DNA of 52,649 bases from a bacterium. GTDB lineage: Bacteria; Patescibacteriota; Saccharimonadia; Saccharimonadales; JACDBH01. A program made the position numbers and the translations under genes. Below the pieces are notes generated by a model. The model searched no databases. It had not been told where the DNA came from and saw only the letters and a list, made by a program, of their open reading frames with translations. The stretch spans positions 1 through 52,649 of the forward strand of contig JAKQIK010000045.1 in assembly GCA_029557395.1 (NCBI GenBank). The letters are read 5' to 3'. The first letter of the stretch is position 1, and every line of letters starts with the position of its first letter. Shown one piece after another: positions 41,389 to 48,940 of this stretch.

Positions 41389-41710
41389 TTACGGAAACTC
41401 TCCAGCAAGTGACACCGTCAACTCAATTAGCGTTGATGAGGTTGTAAAGTCGCTTCGCACACAGTTTGAAGAAAGTCTTATCCAGGAGCCGGTTTACATC
41501 GGTGATATGCAAGTTAACTTAGTAACAACTTCTACTGGACACGGCGGACAACGGTACTGGTTTATTTGCCCCGCCTGTAAGACCCGTGTTGCAAAACTGT
41601 ACGTACAGGTGTCACTAATAGCCTGTAGGCATTGTCACGGTCTCAAGTATCGATCCAGCCGCTATAAGGGTATGGTCGAAGAACAAATTTTTAAGAAGGA
41701 GCAGTCGTAG
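41375..41710 (+). CDS. Zinc-ribbon protein
   Basis: A 111-residue protein with a clear four-cysteine zinc ribbon: YWFICPACKTRVAKLYV then IACRHCHGLKYRSSRYKG. Similar ribbons occur in small proteins of integrated elements next to serine integrases. It would bind nucleic acid or a protein partner. It overlaps the preceding gene by 14 bp. Confidence 0.75.
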   Translation: MSGNDYGNSPASDTVNSISVDEVVKSLRTQFEESLIQEPVYIGDMQVNLVTTSTGHGGQRYWFICPACKTRVAKLYVQVSLIACRHCHGLKYRSSRYKGMVEEQIFKKEQS

Positions 41711-41713
41711 GTT

Positions 41714-41833
41714 ATGCCGCGCAAAGTTGTTAAACCAGTGATCAAGTACCAGCTTAGTCCAGATGCCCCTGCGGATGCAGTTGATGAGGTATTTGATTAC
41801 TTGCTTGATATGTTCTTTGCGCAACAAACATAA
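41714..41833 (+). CDS. 39-residue protein upstream of xis-int
   Basis: An ATG-started 39-codon frame 3 nt after the zinc-ribbon gene. It begins MPRKVVKPVIKYQLSPDAPA and continues with an acidic amphipathic helix (DAVDEVFDYLLDMFFAQQT). Small proteins of this form are familiar beside serine recombinases of integrated elements, but no function is known to me. AGGAG lies 12-13 nt upstream. Confidence 0.6.
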   Translation: MPRKVVKPVIKYQLSPDAPADAVDEVFDYLLDMFFAQQT

Positions 41834-41891
41834 CCGTAGTATTATTATTTATAATGGTTTATAATTATTTATAGTAACGAAAGGATCAACT

Positions 41892-42071
41892 ATGGAAAAG
41901 TATCTAACTGTTACAGAGGTTGCTGAGCGTTTACAGGTTCATTGGCAAAGCGTTCTTACCTATATAAAAAATGGCGAATTAGAGGCAGTAAAACTTGGTC
42001 GCGGATATCGAATAGGCGAGCAAGCTATTGGGGAGTTCATTAAAAAACGCACAACAAAAAGGAAAGATTAA
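41892..42071 (+). CDS. Excisionase-like DNA-binding protein
   Basis: A 59-residue single-domain helix-turn-helix protein of the excisionase (HTH_17) type: MEKYLTVTEVAERLQVHWQS...YIKNGELEAVKLGRGYRI. The ribosome-binding site AAGGA is well placed. Its stop abuts the integrase start (0 nt between). As the only small HTH protein joined to int it is the best candidate for the recombination directionality factor that lets the serine integrase excise the element. Two TTTATAAT words lie 20-45 bp upstream and may be its promoter. Confidence 0.8.
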   Translation: MEKYLTVTEVAERLQVHWQSVLTYIKNGELEAVKLGRGYRIGEQAIGEFIKKRTTKRKD

Positions 42072-43748
42072 ATGAAACGATCTGCACTCTACGCCAGGGT
42101 TAGCACAGATAACCAAAAGGACGAACAAACCATTGAAACCCAACTTCACGAAATCCGTGAGGCTATCAAAGCAGACGGCTGCGTGCTTATTGAGGATTGT
42201 GTTTATAAAGATGAGGGTTGGTCTGGTGCATTTCTTGAACGCCCTGCCCTAGATCAACTACGACAAGATGCCAAGCTAAATAAGTTTGATATTGTTTACG
42301 TTTTTGACCGCGGTCGACTTTCCAGGAAGTTTGTATATCAAGAAATTGTCATAGAGGAGCTAGGACACTCAGGAGTTGAGTTCAAAAGCCTTCACGATGT
42401 AAATGGCACGACCCCTGAAGAGCAGCTTATGGGTAGTGTTATGGGTGTCTTCCACGAATATGAGCGAGTTAAAATTGCTGAACGGTTTCGACTTGGTAAG
42501 TTGAATAAGGTACGTGGTGGAAACCTTCTTGGCTACAATCCGCCTTACGGATATAACTATATCCCTGTTAAAGGCAAGGGCGTAAACAAACAAAACGGCT
42601 ATTTTGAGATTAACGAACAAGAAGCAAAAGTAGTTCGAATGATGTTTGAATGGGTAGGCATAGAGGGCATATCGCTGCGTGAAGTTATACGACGCTTATA
42701 TGAGTTAGAAATTCCACCAAAGAAGGGTAAACGAGCATCTTGGACCAAAGGACCGGTGAGCAGACTGCTAACTAATGAAACTTATGTTGGTCGACATTAT
42801 TACTACAAATTAGAAGCAGTGCTTCCTCAAAACCCCCAAGCAAAATCAACCCAGAAATATAAACACCGGCACACCAACAAAACCAGCCGTAATGTTAGAG
42901 ATAAAGAAGAATGGCTTATGGTAAAAGTGCCTGTAATAGTTGACGAGGCATTATTTGATAAAGTCCAAAAACAAATTAAGTTGAATGCAAAATTTGCTCA
43001 ACGTAACAAGCGACACAAATACCTCTTTGGCGGGCTTGTATGGTGTCCTTGTGGTGCTAAGCGTGTTGGCGATGGTCCTGATGGCAAGAAGTACTATCGC
43101 TGCACTGACAGGCTTCACAACTTCCCCTTGCCTACTGTTTGTAAAGAAGCTGGGGTTAATGTAACCGTACTTGATGCCACAGGTTGGGAGAAAATTTGTG
43201 ATCTCTTAACTAATCCCGATCTTATTAAGCAACAAGTTCAGCGATACGCTGACAAGAAAATTGATAAGGCTAAAGAGAATGCTAGCAGTAACGACGTTAA
43301 GCAAAATCTCAAAATGCTAGAAGAGGAAGAGCGCCGATACGCAAAAATGTACGGACAAACGCTAATGAGCGAGGAGGTTTATCAAGAACAGATAAAAAGT
43401 GTCCGTAAACGTCGTGAGGAGCTGTTAAAGCTACAATCAGAGCCTGTTGAGAATCAATTAAGCCAACTCCAGAATATGGACCTAGATCACCTAGCAAAAG
43501 GCTTCAACGAGTTTATGGCTAAACTTCCCTTTGAGGGTAAGCTTTTTACTGTTCGTAAGATAGTTGATAAAGTGATAGCAACAAAAGAAGAAGTTACCAT
43601 ATCGGGCTTTATACCTACTATGGAGAGTATCACTTCGGGAAAGGAAAGATTTCGTGCTGAAGATAGCGATTATTGGAACTCTAACATACCTAATGAAGGT
43701 GGAAAGGTAGGATTGCGTGCTATCAATCGGTATTGTTGGTCTACCTAA
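42072..43748 (+). CDS. int: Large serine integrase of the ychF element
   Basis: A 558-residue recombinase: resolvase domain with catalytic Ser11 (YARVSTDNQ), YVFDRGRLSR, a recombinase domain, a zinc ribbon (VWCPCGAKR...YYRCTDRLH...VCKEA), and a coiled coil (about residues 405-475). The gene runs through the right attachment core: its last 14 codons contain the att arm and core, and the final Ser-Thr-stop is encoded by ychF sequence. In the excised circle the frame would continue for 35 codons into 25600-25707, making a 591-residue protein. It overlaps the ychF start by 32 bp. Confidence 0.93.
   Translation: MKRSALYARVSTDNQKDEQTIETQLHEIREAIKADGCVLIEDCVYKDEGWSGAFLERPALDQLRQDAKLNKFDIVYVFDRGRLSRKFVYQEIVIEELGHSGVEFKSLHDVNGTTPEEQLMGSVMGVFHEYERVKIAERFRLGKLNKVRGGNLLGYNPPYGYNYIPVKGKGVNKQNGYFEINEQEAKVVRMMFEWVGIEGISLREVIRRLYELEIPPKKGKRASWTKGPVSRLLTNETYVGRHYYYKLEAVLPQNPQAKSTQKYKHRHTNKTSRNVRDKEEWLMVKVPVIVDEALFDKVQKQIKLNAKFAQRNKRHKYLFGGLVWCPCGAKRVGDGPDGKKYYRCTDRLHNFPLPTVCKEAGVNVTVLDATGWEKICDLLTNPDLIKQQVQRYADKKIDKAKENASSNDVKQNLKMLEEEERRYAKMYGQTLMSEEVYQEQIKSVRKRREELLKLQSEPVENQLSQLQNMDLDHLAKGFNEFMAKLPFEGKLFTVRKIVDKVIATKEEVTISGFIPTMESITSGKERFRAEDSDYWNSNIPNEGGKVGLRAINRYCWST
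43703..43718 (+). promoter_or_regulatory. Left arm of attP inverted repeat (in attR)
   Basis: AAAGGTAGGATTGCGT here and the complement of ACGCTACCCTACCTTT (25601-25616) agree at 14 of 16 positions. When the ends are joined they flank a 22-bp centre containing the core, as expected for the about 50-bp attP of a large serine integrase. This arm also supplies the ribosome-binding site (TAGGA) of the new ychF start. Confidence 0.7.
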
Positions 43749-44814
43749 TGTAGGTAAATCTACTTTGTTTAACTCCCTGACGAATAGTAATATCTTGGCA
43801 GCAAATTATCCTTTTGCGACTATCGAACCAAACACTGGTATCGTACCCATACCCGACCAACGCCTAGATAAGCTTGCCGAACTATATAGTAGCAAGAAAA
43901 TCGTACCCGCCACTGTTACATTTGTCGATATCGCCGGGCTAGTAGCCGGAGCCAGCAAAGGTGAAGGACTAGGAAACCAGTTTTTGGCGAATATCAGAAC
44001 TTGCAGTGCAATTGCTCATGTTGTTCGTGCTTTTGATGACAGCAATGTACAGCATGTCGACGAAAAATTTAGTCCTAGCAAGGATATCGAGGTCATAAAT
44101 ACCGAACTAATACTGGCCGATCTTCAAACAGTTGAAAAAAAACTCCCCAAGCTACAAAAAGAGTCAAAAGCTAACCCAAAAATTAGACCCCTACTAGAAA
44201 CCCTGGAGCAAATAAAATCTGTACTCGATAGCGGTACGCCTCTCGCAAACTCTGATTTAATCAGCCAAATCAAAGAAGATGAAACTAAGTCTGAACTACT
44301 TAGAGATTTACAATTATTAACCGCAAAGCCTGTGATTTATGTATTTAATGTAGATGAATCTGGACTAACTGACTCAACCAAGCAACAAATGTTAACAGAA
44401 TCGGTACTGCCACAAAAGTCAGTATTTATTTGTGCGAAGCTCGAGAGCGAGCTCCGTACGCTGGACGAAAAAGACCGAACTGAACTACTAGACAGTTATG
44501 GCCAGAAAGAACCCGGGCTAGATAAGCTAATCCACGAGGCCTACAGCACGCTTGGCCTACAGAGCTACATGACAGCCGGCCAACAAGAAGTCAGGGCCTG
44601 GACAATCAAACAAGGTTCCACCGCTCCACAGGCGGCTGGTGTTATTCACGGCGATTTTGAGCGTGGCTTTATTGCAGCGCAGGTTATTGATTATCATGAT
44701 CTAATAGATGCTGGCTCTGAACAAATCGCCAAACAACAAGGCAAGATTCGTACTGAGGGCAAAAGTTACATCATGAAACCAAACGATGTAGTCGAATTTA
44801 GATTCAATGTCTAA
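43717..44814 (+). CDS. ychF: YchF/Obg-family ATPase, re-started by the integrated element
   Basis: A 365-residue YchF with GIVGLPNVGKST (G1), DIAGLVAGASKGEGLGNQFL (G3 region) and NVDE in place of the GTPase NKxD, the change that gives YchF its ATP preference; a TGS domain is C-terminal. YchF binds ribosomes and affects stress responses and translation. The start is a GTG supplied by element DNA (MLSIGIVG) with a TAGGA ribosome-binding site, replacing the native MSSLQIGIVG still visible at 25571. Expression now must come from the xis-int transcript or another promoter inside the element. Confidence 0.95.
   Translation: MLSIGIVGLPNVGKSTLFNSLTNSNILAANYPFATIEPNTGIVPIPDQRLDKLAELYSSKKIVPATVTFVDIAGLVAGASKGEGLGNQFLANIRTCSAIAHVVRAFDDSNVQHVDEKFSPSKDIEVINTELILADLQTVEKKLPKLQKESKANPKIRPLLETLEQIKSVLDSGTPLANSDLISQIKEDETKSELLRDLQLLTAKPVIYVFNVDESGLTDSTKQQMLTESVLPQKSVFICAKLESELRTLDEKDRTELLDSYGQKEPGLDKLIHEAYSTLGLQSYMTAGQQEVRAWTIKQGSTAPQAAGVIHGDFERGFIAAQVIDYHDLIDAGSEQIAKQQGKIRTEGKSYIMKPNDVVEFRFNV
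43725..43739 (+). repeat. attR core
   Basis: Second copy of AATCGGTATTGTTGG, within ychF codons for I-G-I-V-G and at the same time within the last codons of the integrase in another frame. Confidence 0.85.
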
Positions 44815-44876
44815 TCTATCTACTGAATACGATTGCTTTGTCTTAGTATATACTTTGAATTATAATTGTTAATCAA

Positions 44877-45497
44877 ATGGAACAAGAAAACCAAGACCTC
44901 AAAAAAATATTTCAGGCAATCTTGCCAACCAAGGCAGAAATTATTGTCTTAATCATTTTTAGTTTGGGCTTTTTGTTACTTGTCACTGGTCTTGACTATT
45001 TTAAGGCAGTAGACAGTAGTGGGTTTGAGACAGCGGCCCACAATATAGAAATAACTGTCAGAATTGGACTAACGTACCTAGATAGGTATATCGGCGTAGG
45101 TCCTTTAACATTAGTTTTTTGGATGTTAGTAGGCACGATAGTATATTCGATTATTTGGGTGATTGCTTCGACCTACAGCACATACAAAGATGATGTGCCC
45201 ACCACCAAAGGGTTCATAATGCCCCGAGGTTACAAAAAATCACAAGCCATACACGAAGCTATCGCAAAAATATCTATGCGTACAGCTTCTGTCATAATGC
45301 TAATTTTTTGGCTTTACATCCTATTGACCAAAACTGTCCCTTATACCATAGAGCTCTTTACTAGTGTCAGTCTCGACAACATACCAATCACAATACTTCA
45401 CACTGCAACATCAGTAATATTACTAGCATCTTCGATATTTGTAGTTTTTATCCTATCTCGATTCTCACTGCTGAGGCCTAGAATTTTTTACAAATAG
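44877..45497 (+). CDS. Four-helix membrane protein
   Basis: A 206-residue integral membrane protein with about four transmembrane segments (near residues 20-38, 75-98, 135-155 and 178-200) and a charged loop between the second and third. No family was recognised. TATAAT at 44861-44866 lies 10 nt before the ATG, so its transcript is nearly leaderless. It is convergent with the bPH gene. Confidence 0.65.
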   Translation: MEQENQDLKKIFQAILPTKAEIIVLIIFSLGFLLLVTGLDYFKAVDSSGFETAAHNIEITVRIGLTYLDRYIGVGPLTLVFWMLVGTIVYSIIWVIASTYSTYKDDVPTTKGFIMPRGYKKSQAIHEAIAKISMRTASVIMLIFWLYILLTKTVPYTIELFTSVSLDNIPITILHTATSVILLASSIFVVFILSRFSLLRPRIFYK

Positions 45498-45499
45498 TT

Positions 45500-46036
45500 T
45501 TAGTTACCATAAAATCTCGGGAGTCTACGGCGCATAGCAAATGGGGTTTTTATGTGTTCATTGGTAATCCTATGTTCTATTTCACTGACGTTAGACTCAC
45601 TACCGCCTGCCTGAGGTTTAGCTATTTGTTGCGCTAAGATACTTTGTCGCCGAAATTCCAAAATTCTCCTCTGAATATAAGCTGTCGCCTGTCTAAGCTG
45701 GACGGTACTTAAACATGTAAACCTCATTTTTTTGGAAATCGTATGTATCTTGACCGATGAATCGAACAGTCTGGCATCAAAATCTATTTCGGATATCATG
45801 TCATAATTGATATCCTCAAGAGTTAAATAGAGTGGCTTCTTGTCAATGAGTAGCACCCTATGATCGGTCACGCACAACAAAGCAAAGCCATTTTCATAAT
45901 GACCATTTACACAGTACATAATCGTCTCGCCAGGCTCAATAACCTGTTCGAGCTCTTTTATCTCCGCTCTCCCCCACCAACCAAGCCTAAACCCAATAGC
46001 CTTTAGCTGGCGCTCTACCTCATGATTAGTTATCAT
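45500..46036 (-). CDS. Cytoplasmic bacterial PH-domain protein
   Basis: A 178-residue soluble protein with a PH-like core (LEQVIEPGETIMYCVNGHYENGFALLCVTDHRVLLIDKK...YDMISEIDFDARLF) and a polar C-terminus. This is the bPH form found in small stress or envelope proteins. The ATG at 46036 has a perfect Shine-Dalgarno (AAGGAGG), whereas the longer frame to 46075 has none. Confidence 0.72.
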   Translation of the reverse strand: MITNHEVERQLKAIGFRLGWWGRAEIKELEQVIEPGETIMYCVNGHYENGFALLCVTDHRVLLIDKKPLYLTLEDINYDMISEIDFDARLFDSSVKIHTISKKMRFTCLSTVQLRQATAYIQRRILEFRRQSILAQQIAKPQAGGSESNVSEIEHRITNEHIKTPFAMRRRLPRFYGN

Positions 46037-46122
46037 GGCTCTCCCCTCCTTCACACCCCTTAGTGTACCTATCACTTTACTCTTAGGCGCACCTGTTTGC
46101 AGTGTCTTTTATCACCTCAACT

Positions 46123-46138
46123 TTGTGATATATATCAA
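46123..46138 (+). promoter_or_regulatory. Crp/Fnr-type operator
   Basis: TTGTGATATATATCAA, a near-perfect palindrome (TGATATATATCA is exact) close to both CRP (TGTGA-N6-TCACA) and FNR (TTGAT-N4-ATCAA) sites. It is 50 bp upstream of the Crp/Fnr-family gene and in the divergent region toward the bPH gene. A CATAAT box follows at 46177-46182. Confidence 0.6.
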
Positions 46139-46188
46139 TGATTAATAAAAATATTTGAAATTTTCTAAATTTACGTCATAATATATCC

Positions 46189-46833
46189 ATGTTGGACTCA
46201 AGCAAAACACACAGTCTTTTGATAGAGCTTTTTGACTCAGGCACTCACTTGACGTACAAAAAAGGCGAGTTTATTTTGCGCCCAGGAGAATCACCTTCTG
46301 GGGTTTTTTATATCAAAACCGGCTTTGTCAAAGCCTATGACATCACAAAATATGGCGAAGAAAACTTATTAATTATTAGAAAAGAAAAAGAAATCTTCCC
46401 ACTAATTTGGGCCATTACTGGTCAAGAGCGTAGCATCATATACCAAGCACTTAGTGACGTATCTGTTCTACGGATAGACCGGAAATCATTGATTCAGCTC
46501 ATCAAAGATAAACCCAGTGTGCTCGAACCGCTACTGACTATGACAGTCGAGATGTACAGAATTCACAGTGAACGGATAATCAACCTAGAATATCGCACTG
46601 TCAAAGAAAGACTCATATCCTTTTTGCTGACGATGAGCCAGCGTTTTGGTCAAAAAAAGCTCAACACAGCAATAATCAACGTACCTCTCAGACACCAAGA
46701 CATAGCGAGCTCCATCAATGCGTCCAGGGAAACTACCTCCAGAGAATTATCAGCACTGGAAAAAAATGGTCTGATTTGCACCGATGGCCTGGTCAAGCTA
46801 AATGATGTAAAAAAACTTAAATCTTTTCTCTGA
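46189..46833 (+). CDS. Crp/Fnr-family transcriptional regulator
   Basis: A 214-residue regulator: an N-terminal cyclic-nucleotide-binding-type beta barrel (LTYKKGEFILRPGESPSGVFYIKTG), a long dimer helix and a C-terminal winged helix (RHQDIASSINASRETTSRELSALEKNGLI). There is no cysteine cluster for an FeS centre, and the cAMP-contact residues are not clearly kept, so the signal is unknown. The likely operator at 46123-46138 suggests autoregulation. Confidence 0.9.
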   Translation: MLDSSKTHSLLIELFDSGTHLTYKKGEFILRPGESPSGVFYIKTGFVKAYDITKYGEENLLIIRKEKEIFPLIWAITGQERSIIYQALSDVSVLRIDRKSLIQLIKDKPSVLEPLLTMTVEMYRIHSERIINLEYRTVKERLISFLLTMSQRFGQKKLNTAIINVPLRHQDIASSINASRETTSRELSALEKNGLICTDGLVKLNDVKKLKSFL

Positions 46834-46839
46834 TAGATC

Positions 46840-47562
46840 TTAGCTCAACTTTTTTAACAAATAAAACCTCTCTGTATTTCCCTTTGCCCCACTAACCTGA
46901 CTATCTGATTTCTTGATTATCACAAAAAAATCTTTGAGCCAACGTTCAAAATCTTTGAGGATATCTCGTCGTATTTTGTCGTTTTTTATCACACCTTTGT
47001 GCCTTGACGAGCTACCAGACTCAAACTGTGGCTTACACATTGCCACAATTTGTGTATGTTTGTTGGATATTTTCTCTACATGAGGCAGGATCTCTCTCAG
47101 AGAAATAAAACTAACATCCATTACGACAATATCTGGAATAACTGAAGGTGCGAAATTACGAATATCAGTCTGCTCATGAAGCTCTATACTAGGATTACCC
47201 CGTAGGGTTGGATGTAACTGTTCGGTACCAACATCCACGGCTATTACCTTTTTTGCCCCATGCCTAAGTGCATACTCGGTAAATCCACCGGTACTACTAC
47301 CTACATCCAGCACTACCTTGTCTGAAAAATCCAAGCCCAGGCTTTGTGCCACGCTCGATAGCTTTAGTCCGGCACGGCTAACATACTGCTCTGTTGCTAA
47401 CAACTTTATCTCGTCATCACTAGACACAACCGTACCAGATTTATTGATTATTTTGCCGTTGACTTGTACCTGAGATAATTTGATAAAACTCTCGGCCTGA
47501 CTACGGCTAGCTACTAGCCCCTTTGCTACCATAATCTTATCTAACCGATTTTTCTCTGACAT
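46840..47562 (-). CDS. tlyA: TlyA-family rRNA 2'-O-methyltransferase
   Basis: A 240-residue protein: an N-terminal S4 RNA-binding domain (RLDKIMVAKGLVASRSQAESFI) and an FtsJ-like SAM-dependent methyltransferase domain with VLDVGSSTGGFTEYALRHGAKKVIAVDVG and KPQFE. TlyA methylates 16S and/or 23S rRNA cytidines and affects capreomycin sensitivity. It is convergent with the Crp/Fnr gene (6 bp between). Confidence 0.93.
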   Translation of the reverse strand: MSEKNRLDKIMVAKGLVASRSQAESFIKLSQVQVNGKIINKSGTVVSSDDEIKLLATEQYVSRAGLKLSSVAQSLGLDFSDKVVLDVGSSTGGFTEYALRHGAKKVIAVDVGTEQLHPTLRGNPSIELHEQTDIRNFAPSVIPDIVVMDVSFISLREILPHVEKISNKHTQIVAMCKPQFESGSSSRHKGVIKNDKIRRDILKDFERWLKDFFVIIKKSDSQVSGAKGNTERFYLLKKLS

Positions 47563-47571
47563 ATTAATCTA

Positions 47572-48012
47572 TCAAGCTGATCTAGTTATCTTGATAGCTT
47601 TACGCCTAATATATGTTCTCATCAACACCAAAACAACTGCCGACCAAAAAAGTATATTAGCGAAGAAAGCACCTATCTCATAATGAGTGGATGAGACAGT
47701 CTTGATAGCACGGCCATTTTCACATATCGGCACTCGGCTAGTCTGAACATAAGACAGAGGAAAACCTCGTTCATCAACTGATATCCTTGGCGTACTACTC
47801 GTAAATGCCTCGCCAACACAAGTATCAAAATATCTATTAATATTATCGTTTATCTGTATACCACTATTGGTGCTGAGATTAAATCCAATTATCACCAGAG
47901 ACACAAAGGTCAAACACACGCCAATTACAAATGCTTTGACCAACCTAATCCTCAGGAGTCTGTCAGTCAGTGATTGCTTGTCATCACCATCAATTATTTT
48001 GTCTTTTGCCAT
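47572..48012 (-). CDS. Two-helix membrane protein
   Basis: A 146-residue protein with two transmembrane helices (FVIGVCLTFVSLVIIGFNL and IGAFFANILFWSAVVLVLM) flanking an extracytoplasmic domain with two cysteines. No family was recognised. The ATG at 48012 was chosen because TACAAT lies 8 nt upstream; the longer frame to 48081 would overlap efp by 32 bp. It precedes tlyA by 9 nt. Confidence 0.62.
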   Translation of the reverse strand: MAKDKIIDGDDKQSLTDRLLRIRLVKAFVIGVCLTFVSLVIIGFNLSTNSGIQINDNINRYFDTCVGEAFTSSTPRISVDERGFPLSYVQTSRVPICENGRAIKTVSSTHYEIGAFFANILFWSAVVLVLMRTYIRRKAIKITRSA

Positions 48013-48049
48013 ACCAAATATTGTACTCTCTTTGTTAGTTTTGTTAGAA

Positions 48050-48616
48050 TTAATCCTTTTTTCGCTCTCTATACGCGCCACTAGAAGTATCGACAGAAAT
48101 AATATCCCCTTGCTTAATAAAGGCTGGTACTTTTACTACTACACCCGTTTCGAGTGTTGCGTCTTTGAGTACCGAACTAGTTGTATCACCCTTGACGACA
48201 TCTTCGGCATAAGTAACCTCAAGATATACGTTTTTTGGTAACTCAACATTTATCACCCTGCCGTCAAACAGTTGTGCCTGAACATTATCTCCTTCTTTCA
48301 AGTAGCCAGACTGATCACCAATGATATCTCTGGCTATCTCAAACTGCTCAAAAGTATCGTTATTCATAAAGTAAAAAATTTCGCCATCATTATATAGATA
48401 TTGGACTGTTTGATTAGATACGTCAGCTGGTTCAATTGACTCATTACCCTTGAAAGTTTTAGACAAAACTTTACCATCTATCAAACTCTTAATTTTGACG
48501 TTGACGATAGAACCGCCCCGTCCCATTACCTTTTGCGAATATTCGACTACCCTAAATGGTTCGCCATCAAGCTGGAAAATCTGTCCTTTTTTGAGATCCG
48601 TTATTCCAAATGCCAT
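48050..48616 (-). CDS. efp: Translation elongation factor P
   Basis: A 188-residue EF-P with three beta-barrel domains: KOW-like N-terminus (DLKKGQIFQLDGEPFRVVEY), the central part and the C-terminal OB domain ending in VDTSSGAYRERKK. EF-P relieves stalling at polyproline. The modified tip residue (Lys34 in E. coli) is Arg here, in the loop KVMGRGGS, as in rhamnosylated EF-P types; no modification enzyme is visible in the window. Confidence 0.96.
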   Translation of the reverse strand: MAFGITDLKKGQIFQLDGEPFRVVEYSQKVMGRGGSIVNVKIKSLIDGKVLSKTFKGNESIEPADVSNQTVQYLYNDGEIFYFMNNDTFEQFEIARDIIGDQSGYLKEGDNVQAQLFDGRVINVELPKNVYLEVTYAEDVVKGDTTSSVLKDATLETGVVVKVPAFIKQGDIISVDTSSGAYRERKKD

Positions 48617-48618
48617 AG

Positions 48619-48936
48619 TTAAGTAACTTTCTCCTTTTCTATAGATGCCCAGATGTCGTCAACATACTTATAATAATCAGCTGCTTCATTTTGACCAATC
48701 AAGCCCGTCAAATTGGCTGTATCGATAGCCTTAGAGACATCATCGTAAGCACGCATAATATCATCATAACTGGCTTCTTCCTTGAGTAAATCAATTAATG
48801 CTACGATACATTTCTTGAGATCAGCCAGTACTGACTGATTAGATGTATTGCCAAATACGGCCGCAACATCGTTTAGATTAATATTGCCGACCTTACTAAA
48901 CAATTCGCTGGTTTTTGAGATAGATTCTTTATACAT
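48619..48936 (-). CDS. Hypothetical helical protein between efp and rpsR
   Basis: A 105-residue soluble, acidic, all-helical protein without known motifs. It is 2 nt upstream of efp and 4 nt downstream of the next helical protein, so it belongs to the rpsR-efp operon. Function unknown. Confidence 0.65.
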   Translation of the reverse strand: MYKESISKTSELFSKVGNINLNDVAAVFGNTSNQSVLADLKKCIVALIDLLKEEASYDDIMRAYDDVSKAIDTANLTGLIGQNEAADYYKYVDDIWASIEKEKVT

Positions 48937-48940
48937 ACTT

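Larger units (their letters stand above)
25585..43739 (+). mobile_element. 18.14-kb serine-integrase element in ychF, carrying a DGR
   Basis: Bounded by a 15-bp direct repeat (25585-25599 and 43725-43739) that is ychF coding sequence. Left of the element are the ychF promoter and first codons; right of it is the rest of ychF. An excisionase-like gene and a large serine integrase occupy the right end, the integrase running through the right junction. Cargo includes Fic, an IS481-like IS, two other serine recombinases, a ParB-like protein, a complete diversity-generating retroelement, an XRE regulator and an operon with an ATPase and zinc-ribbon proteins. No capsid, tail or conjugation genes are recognisable, so it may be an integrative plasmid-like element, a satellite or a degraded phage. 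Confidence 0.88.
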
